Assembly (NCBI GenBank): GCA_025352435.1
Contig: JANXTN010000029.1
Location: 1 to 10,677 of the forward strand
Source of the DNA: Ferruginibacter sp.
GTDB taxonomy: Bacteria; Bacteroidota; Bacteroidia; Chitinophagales; Chitinophagaceae
Reading direction: 5' to 3'
DNA: 10,677 nucleotides
Every line of letters starts with the position of its first letter. Position 1 is the first letter of the stretch. Shown in pieces: positions 6,545 through 10,677 of this stretch. Below the pieces are notes generated by a model. It was not told where the DNA came from, ran no database searches, and was given only the letters and a program-made list of their open reading frames with translations. The position numbers and the translations under genes were made by a program.

Positions 6545-9160
6545 TTATAACATTTCTTTTACCACTTTTATTACCTCTGCCAATTCACTTACATTTTGCC
6601 CACCCGCAGTAGCAAGATTTTTTTGCCCACCGCCACCACCTTTTATTAAGCCGCTTACCTTTTCTTTTATCATTTTTGCCGCATCTAAATTTTTAGCCAC
6701 CACCACAGTATCGCTTATACCAATTGCTACGTGCGCTTTGCCGCCCACATTTGCGCACAATACAATTACATGATTATGCAAATGATTTTTTAAATCGGCG
6801 CAAAGTTTTTTAAGTGCATCAGCATTTGGCACTTCAATTATTTCGCCTACAAAAGTGATATTGTTTATTATCTCATCTTTTTGCAATAACTCATTTCTTA
6901 TTACTACTAACTGTCTTGCTTCTAAAGATTCAATTCTTTTGGTAAGCGCATTATTTTCCTGCTGTAATGCTTCTATGGCTTTGCCTGCATTCGCAGGATT
7001 TCTCAATAAAGTTTTTACCGAATTTATTTCGGCAAAGTTGCTATTTATCAAGTCTTCCGCTGCTTCTCCACTTACTGCTTCTATTCTTCTTACACCCGCC
7101 GCAACTGCTGCTTCATTGCGTATTTTGAAAAAGCCTATTTCACCCGTGTTGCCTACATGTGTGCCACCACATAATTCAATAGAATAATTAGGATCAATAG
7201 TTACAACCCTTACTGTGTCGCTATATTTTTCACCAAACAAAGCCATAGCGCCGGTTTTCGTTGCTTCATCTTTGTGCATGCTTTTTATTACTACGGGGAT
7301 ATTTTCTCTTATTTTCCTGTTCACAATTTTTTCTACAGCAGAAATCTCTTCATCTGTCATTTTTGCAAAGTGAGAAAAATCAAAACGAAGATTTTCATCA
7401 TTTACTAAACTTCCTTTTTGGGCAACATGCATTCCTAATACTTGCCGCAATGCTGCGTGCATAAGATGTGTTACACTATGATGAACTGTTATTTTAAGTC
7501 TACGATCTTTATCAACAGTCGCTGTAACCTCGCCTGATAAATCAACCGGAATTGTCTCAGTTAAATGGATAATTAAATCATTTTCTTTTTTGGTATCAAT
7601 AATGGTGAGTTGTGAATTGTGAATTATCAATTGCCCTTGGTCACCAACCTGCCCACCGCTCTCTGCATAAAATGGTGTTTCTTCTAATACAATCTGGTAC
7701 AGCTCTTTTCCTTTGCCTGAAACTTTTCTGTATTTTAGAATGTAGGTTTTCGTTTCCAAACTATCGTATCCTACAAAGCTTACATTCCCGTCCTTTACAA
7801 TTTGCCAGTCTTCGAAATCCATTGCGGTTGCAGCACGTGAGCGATCTTTCTGTTGTTTTAATGCAGCTTCAAAACCTTCATCATCTACTGACAAATTATT
7901 TTCCTGTGCTATCAGTCTCGTAAGGTCAATGGGAAAACCAAATGTGTCTAGCAATTCAAAAGCAGCCTCTCCATTTATAGTTTTTGATGATGCTGAATTG
8001 GAAATAATATCATCCATTTTTTTTAATCCTTTTTCCAGCGTTCTCAAAAAAGCCTCTTCTTCCTCTTTTATAACTTTTGCTACAAAATCGTGCTGCGCTT
8101 TCAACTCTGGAAAAACATGTTCAAACTGAGTAGCAATTAAAGGCAACAATTGATGAAGCAGCGGTTGTTTATACTCTAAGTATGAATAATAATAACGGAC
8201 TGCTCTGCGAAGTATGCGGCGTATAACATAGCCTGCACCTGTATTTGATGGTAATTGTCCATCTGCGATTGTAAAAGAAATGGCACGTATATGATCCGCT
8301 AAAACTCTAAAAGCAACGGCTTCTTTACCGTGTCCAGCATCGTATTTCTTGTCTACTATTTTTTCAATTTCAGCAATCGTTCCGCTAAAAACATCTGTAT
8401 CGTAATTACTTGTTTTGTTTTGTAAAACCCTTACCAGCCTTTCGTAACCCATGCCTGTGTCTACATGTTTTGCTGGTAGCGGTTCCAGCGAGCCATCTTT
8501 TTTTCTGTTGAATTGTATAAAAACGTTGTTCCAAATTTCTATCACCTGAGGGTGATCATTGTTTACAAGTCTTGCACCATTCACACTCAACTTCTCTTCT
8601 GTCGTTCTGGTGTCTGCATGTATCTCTGTGCATGGTCCGCATGGGCCTGTATCGCCCATCTCCCAAAAATTATCTTTCTTATTACCAAATAAAATATGAT
8701 CTTCTGCTACATATTTTTTCCATTCATTGTAAGCCTCCTCATCTTTTGGTAAGCCTTCTTTTTCATCCCCTTCAAAAATTGTTACGTATAAATTTTCCTT
8801 CGGTATTTTGTAAATCTCTGTTAGCAATTCCCAACTCCATGCAATGGCTTCTTTTTTAAAATAATCTCCAAAGCTCCAGTTACCAAGCATTTCAAACATA
8901 GTATGGTGGTAAGTATCTACACCAACTTCTTCGAGATCATTGTGCTTGCCGCTAACTCTTAAACATTTTTGAGTATCTGCAACACGGCTGTACGGTGGCG
9001 TTTGATTTCCTAAAAAATAATCTTTAAACTGGTTCATGCCGGCATTGGTAAACAACAAGGTTGGGTCATTTTTAACAACGATAGGTGCAGATGCAACAAT
9101 GCTATGCTGCTTACTTTTAAAAAAATCTAAAAACTTTTGTCTGATCTCTAAAGCCGTCAT
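6545..9160 (-). CDS. alaS: Alanyl-tRNA synthetase
   Basis: Cytoplasmic class II enzyme that joins alanine to tRNA(Ala) and hydrolyses mischarged Ser- or Gly-tRNA(Ala). It has 871 residues, full length. The catalytic domain includes FTNAGMNQFKDYFLG (37-51), KCLRVSGKHNDLEEVG (65-80), HHTMFEMLGNWSFGDYF (85-101), GDTGPCGPCTEIH (169-181) and GYVIRRILRRAVRY (310-323). The editing domain has FYAESGGQVGD (497-507) and a complete zinc set: HSVTH (His561, His565) and CGGTH (Cys664, His668). A coiled-coil linker (about 728-760) leads to the C-Ala/DHHA1 domain with its glycine-rich GGGGGQKNLATAGGQ (841-855). The ATG at 9160 gives the usual MTALEIRQKFLDFF start. It is transcribed divergently from the M23 gene. 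Residues 512-521 (IIHNSQLTII) are encoded by a heptamer repeat. Confidence 0.99.
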   Translation of the reverse strand: MTALEIRQKFLDFFKSKQHSIVASAPIVVKNDPTLLFTNAGMNQFKDYFLGNQTPPYSRVADTQKCLRVSGKHNDLEEVGVDTYHHTMFEMLGNWSFGDYFKKEAIAWSWELLTEIYKIPKENLYVTIFEGDEKEGLPKDEEAYNEWKKYVAEDHILFGNKKDNFWEMGDTGPCGPCTEIHADTRTTEEKLSVNGARLVNNDHPQVIEIWNNVFIQFNRKKDGSLEPLPAKHVDTGMGYERLVRVLQNKTSNYDTDVFSGTIAEIEKIVDKKYDAGHGKEAVAFRVLADHIRAISFTIADGQLPSNTGAGYVIRRILRRAVRYYYSYLEYKQPLLHQLLPLIATQFEHVFPELKAQHDFVAKVIKEEEEAFLRTLEKGLKKMDDIISNSASSKTINGEAAFELLDTFGFPIDLTRLIAQENNLSVDDEGFEAALKQQKDRSRAATAMDFEDWQIVKDGNVSFVGYDSLETKTYILKYRKVSGKGKELYQIVLEETPFYAESGGQVGDQGQLIIHNSQLTIIDTKKENDLIIHLTETIPVDLSGEVTATVDKDRRLKITVHHSVTHLMHAALRQVLGMHVAQKGSLVNDENLRFDFSHFAKMTDEEISAVEKIVNRKIRENIPVVIKSMHKDEATKTGAMALFGEKYSDTVRVVTIDPNYSIELCGGTHVGNTGEIGFFKIRNEAAVAAGVRRIEAVSGEAAEDLINSNFAEINSVKTLLRNPANAGKAIEALQQENNALTKRIESLEARQLVVIRNELLQKDEIINNITFVGEIIEVPNADALKKLCADLKNHLHNHVIVLCANVGGKAHVAIGISDTVVVAKNLDAAKMIKEKVSGLIKGGGGGQKNLATAGGQNVSELAEVIKVVKEML
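7601..7633. repeat. Short heptamer tandem repeat inside alaS
   Basis: On the + strand the units are GTGAGTT (7605-7611), GTGAATT (7612-7618) and GTGAATT (7619-7625), flanked by AATG and by ATCAATTG. On the coding (-) strand this reads as AATTCAC-type heptads. It is in frame with alaS and encodes about IDNSQ-type residues in a variable loop of the editing domain, read as IIHNSQLTII. From memory, similar GTGAATT-rich strings are scattered between genes in many Bacteroidota genomes; that link is recalled, not tested. Confidence 0.6.
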
Positions 9161-9202
9161 GTTGCTGAATTTGTATGAGTTACTTATTCTGAATTATGGA
9201 GT

Positions 9203-9210
9203 TATCTTTG
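9203..9210 (+). promoter_or_regulatory. Putative promoter -7 box (TATCTTTG) for the M23 peptidase operon
   Basis: Perfect TAnnTTTG match on the + strand in the 159-base gap between alaS and the M23 gene. The leader to the M23 ATG would be about 100 bases. The nearest upstream TTTG (9170-9173) is 29 bases away, longer than usual. It lies only 8 bases from the oppositely oriented alaS box. Confidence 0.4.
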
Positions 9211-9218
9211 TAATCTCG

Positions 9219-9226
9219 CAAAAATA
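9219..9226 (-). promoter_or_regulatory. Putative promoter -7 box (TATTTTTG) for alaS
   Basis: Perfect TAnnTTTG match on the - strand, 58 bases upstream of the alaS ATG, giving a leader of about 50 bases. No TTTG is found at the usual -33 spacing. It overlaps in footprint with the + strand candidate at 9203-9210. Confidence 0.45.
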
Positions 9227-9319
9227 GTTGATTACGTTGAATGGGTTATTAGAACTGCAAAGTTTTAAGTCAAGAAACGAATAGGTACCAATTGCTGTTT
9301 TATACTTTAGAGAAGTTGA

Positions 9320-10291
9320 ATGAAAAAAGTAAAATATTTTTATAATACCCATACACTTCGTTACGAAAAACTCGTAACACCTTTACGGGTAAAACTGCTT
9401 CGCTTTTTTGGAGTAATTTCTGCGCTTGTTGTAAGCTCTGCCATAGTCATTTATTTGTATAATCGTTTTATACCAAAGCCCACAGAGCTGGAGGCTAACC
9501 GAAGATTTGCAAACCTCAGAGATAATTATAAAGTACTAAATGCGAAAGTGCGCACATTGCAGGAGCAACTTACCACACTGGAAAAGCGAGACAATGAGGT
9601 GTACAGATCTATATTTGAACAAAACCCATTGCCTGATAGTGCTCGTGCCAAACTGATTGAAAAACAAAAAGAACTGGACAAGGTAACAGTAATGAGTGAT
9701 GATGTGATTGGAAAGGACATTGCTGCCCAGTTAAATAATTTAGATGCAAGGATAACTTATCAAACTACCAGCTATAAAGGCATAGAAAATTTAATAAAAA
9801 ACCAGAGTGCAAAACTGGCGAGTATTCCGGCCATACAACCGGTAAGCAACAAACAACTTACACGGATAGCAAGTGGTTTCGGAATGAGAATACATCCCAT
9901 TTACGGCATTGCAAAAATGCACAATGGGCTTGATTTTACTGCACCGCAAGGTACACCCATTTATGCAACGGGAGATGGACAAGTAACGACAGCAGGCCCG
10001 GGCACCGGAACAGGTAACCATGTAATCATTAACCATGGTTATGGTTACGAAACAGAGTACATGCATATGGTAAGAATAAAAGCCAGGCAGGGTCAAAGGG
10101 TAAAGCGTGGAGAAGTCATTGGGTGGGTGGGTAATACAGGTGCAAGTACAGGTCCACATTGTCATTACGAAGTACATATTAATGGCAGCCCTGTAGATCC
10201 CGTTTACTTTTTTTACAACGATTTAAATGCTGAAGAATTTGACAGGCTATTAAAAATAGCTGCTAAAGGGAGTGCAAAAAGTTTTGATTAA
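9320..10291 (+). CDS. Membrane-anchored coiled-coil M23 (LytM) zinc metallopeptidase
   Basis: Probable peptidoglycan endopeptidase, or an activator of cell-wall hydrolases, acting in the periplasm. It has 323 residues. A basic cytoplasmic N-terminus (1-28) precedes one membrane segment at about 30-47 (FFGVISALVVSSAIVIYLY). Coiled-coil-rich stretches follow at about 56-95 and 107-160. The LytM domain runs from about 185 to 296: SGFGMRIHPI (185-194), HNGLDFTAP with zinc ligands His201 and Asp205, His249 in EYMHM, and GPHCHYEVH with His280 and zinc ligand His282. All family catalytic and metal residues are present, so it should be an active enzyme and not a degenerate EnvC/NlpD-type activator, although an activator role cannot be excluded. 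AGAAG lies 4 bases before the ATG, weakly ribosome-site-like. The MerR-family gene follows after 8 bases, so the two are very likely one operon. Confidence 0.95.
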   Translation: MKKVKYFYNTHTLRYEKLVTPLRVKLLRFFGVISALVVSSAIVIYLYNRFIPKPTELEANRRFANLRDNYKVLNAKVRTLQEQLTTLEKRDNEVYRSIFEQNPLPDSARAKLIEKQKELDKVTVMSDDVIGKDIAAQLNNLDARITYQTTSYKGIENLIKNQSAKLASIPAIQPVSNKQLTRIASGFGMRIHPIYGIAKMHNGLDFTAPQGTPIYATGDGQVTTAGPGTGTGNHVIINHGYGYETEYMHMVRIKARQGQRVKRGEVIGWVGNTGASTGPHCHYEVHINGSPVDPVYFFYNDLNAEEFDRLLKIAAKGSAKSFD

Positions 10292-10299
10292 ATTACGTT

Positions 10300-10677
10300 A
10301 TGCATCACAAACAAACATCTCTATTTGATTTTGATGAACCTTTTCTGAAAAAAGAGGAAGAGAAAAAATTACCTCTGTTAGAGGACAGTACTGATTCAAT
10401 AACATTGCCAGAGGCCGTGGATATTAATATCAATTATGAAGCCTTAAAAGATGAAGAAGAAGCATTACCGACACAACCGAAACGTGGCAGGCGTAAAATA
10501 ACAGAAGTTTACTTTACTGCAGATTTGGTAGATGTGCCTGAAGATGAAATTTTGTTTCAAAAAAAATATTACAGCATAGGTAAAGTGGCAGAAATGTTTA
10601 AGGTAAATATTTCTCTGATAAGATTTTGGGAAAAAGAATTTGATATCCTGAAACCAAAACTAAGTAGGAAAGGAGAC
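10300..10677 (+). CDS. MerR-family transcriptional regulator, N-terminal part (3' end outside window)
   Basis: The visible 126 residues start at an ATG 8 bases after the M23 stop. Residues 90-122 (YYSIGKVAEMFKVNISLIRF, then WEKEFDILKPKLS) are the start of a MerR DNA-binding domain: helix-turn-helix followed by the RFWEKEF segment that leads to the winged part. Unlike classic MerR proteins, where this helix starts within the first few residues, about 89 residues precede it. The extension is acidic (runs of Glu/Asp at 19-21, 51-54 and 81-83), has a basic patch PKRGRRK (60-66), and opens with QTSLF (5-9). The effector or dimerisation region is beyond the window edge, so the signal and target genes cannot be read. 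Co-transcription with the cell-wall peptidase suggests, but does not show, a link to envelope or growth control. Confidence 0.88.
   Translation, partial: MHHKQTSLFDFDEPFLKKEEEKKLPLLEDSTDSITLPEAVDININYEALKDEEEALPTQPKRGRRKITEVYFTADLVDVPEDEILFQKKYYSIGKVAEMFKVNISLIRFWEKEFDILKPKLSRKGD

Noticed and set aside
6855..7187. Open frames on the + strand within alaS (also at 7612-7923 and 8572-8859)
   Set aside because: All are antisense to conserved AlaRS sequence; their Leu/Ser/Phe-rich content is what the complement of this coding sequence gives.
9791..10177. 128-residue open frame on the - strand
   Set aside because: It lies entirely antisense to the conserved LytM domain of the M23 peptidase, is rich in Cys/Tyr/His with no recognisable motif, and has no promoter or start signal of its own.

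Overview
This is an AT-rich, tightly packed stretch of chromosome from the phylum Bacteroidota. It holds a SusC/SusD outer-membrane uptake pair, Bacteroidota-style lipoproteins, perfect TAnnTTTG promoter boxes upstream of several genes, and A-rich rather than Shine-Dalgarno-like start regions. A Chitinophagaceae-like member (Ferruginibacter or Sediminibacterium type) would fit, but that family-level guess rests on general impression only.

Layout, left to right. (1) Positions 1-2449, + strand: the 3' end of a SusC-type TonB-dependent receptor, then a complete SusD-type lipoprotein. Together they form a transporter for an unknown oligomeric nutrient. (2) Positions 2468-2502: a strong hairpin that can terminate transcription from both sides, because the next genes converge on it. 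(3) Positions 2554-5208, - strand: gatB followed 45 bases later by a DUF4369/TlpA-like thioredoxin lipoprotein, probably one transcript. (4) Positions 5279-6405, - strand: a secreted protein with two PDZ domains and no protease domain, followed by its own perfect-stem terminator. (5) Positions 6545-9160, - strand: alaS, full length. (6) Positions 9161-9319: a divergent promoter region. (7) Positions 9320-10677, + strand: a membrane-anchored coiled-coil M23 (LytM) peptidase and, 8 bases later, the start of a MerR-family regulator cut by the window edge.

How the genes relate. SusC and SusD act together at the outer membrane. GatB and AlaRS both serve tRNA charging, but they are not adjacent: the PDZ gene and a terminator separate them. 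The thioredoxin lipoprotein, PDZ protein and M23 peptidase are all envelope proteins. No stretch over 300 bases lacks a gene, and I see no RNA gene, insertion sequence, CRISPR array, integrase or phage gene.

I found no convincing new system. This is mostly core genome plus one nutrient-uptake pair. The points most worth a second look are a heptamer repeat lying in frame inside alaS, the overlapping promoter boxes between alaS and the M23 gene, a palindrome at the PDZ promoter, a possibly leaderless gatB, and a MerR regulator with an unusual acidic N-terminal extension that begins with a sliding-clamp-like motif.
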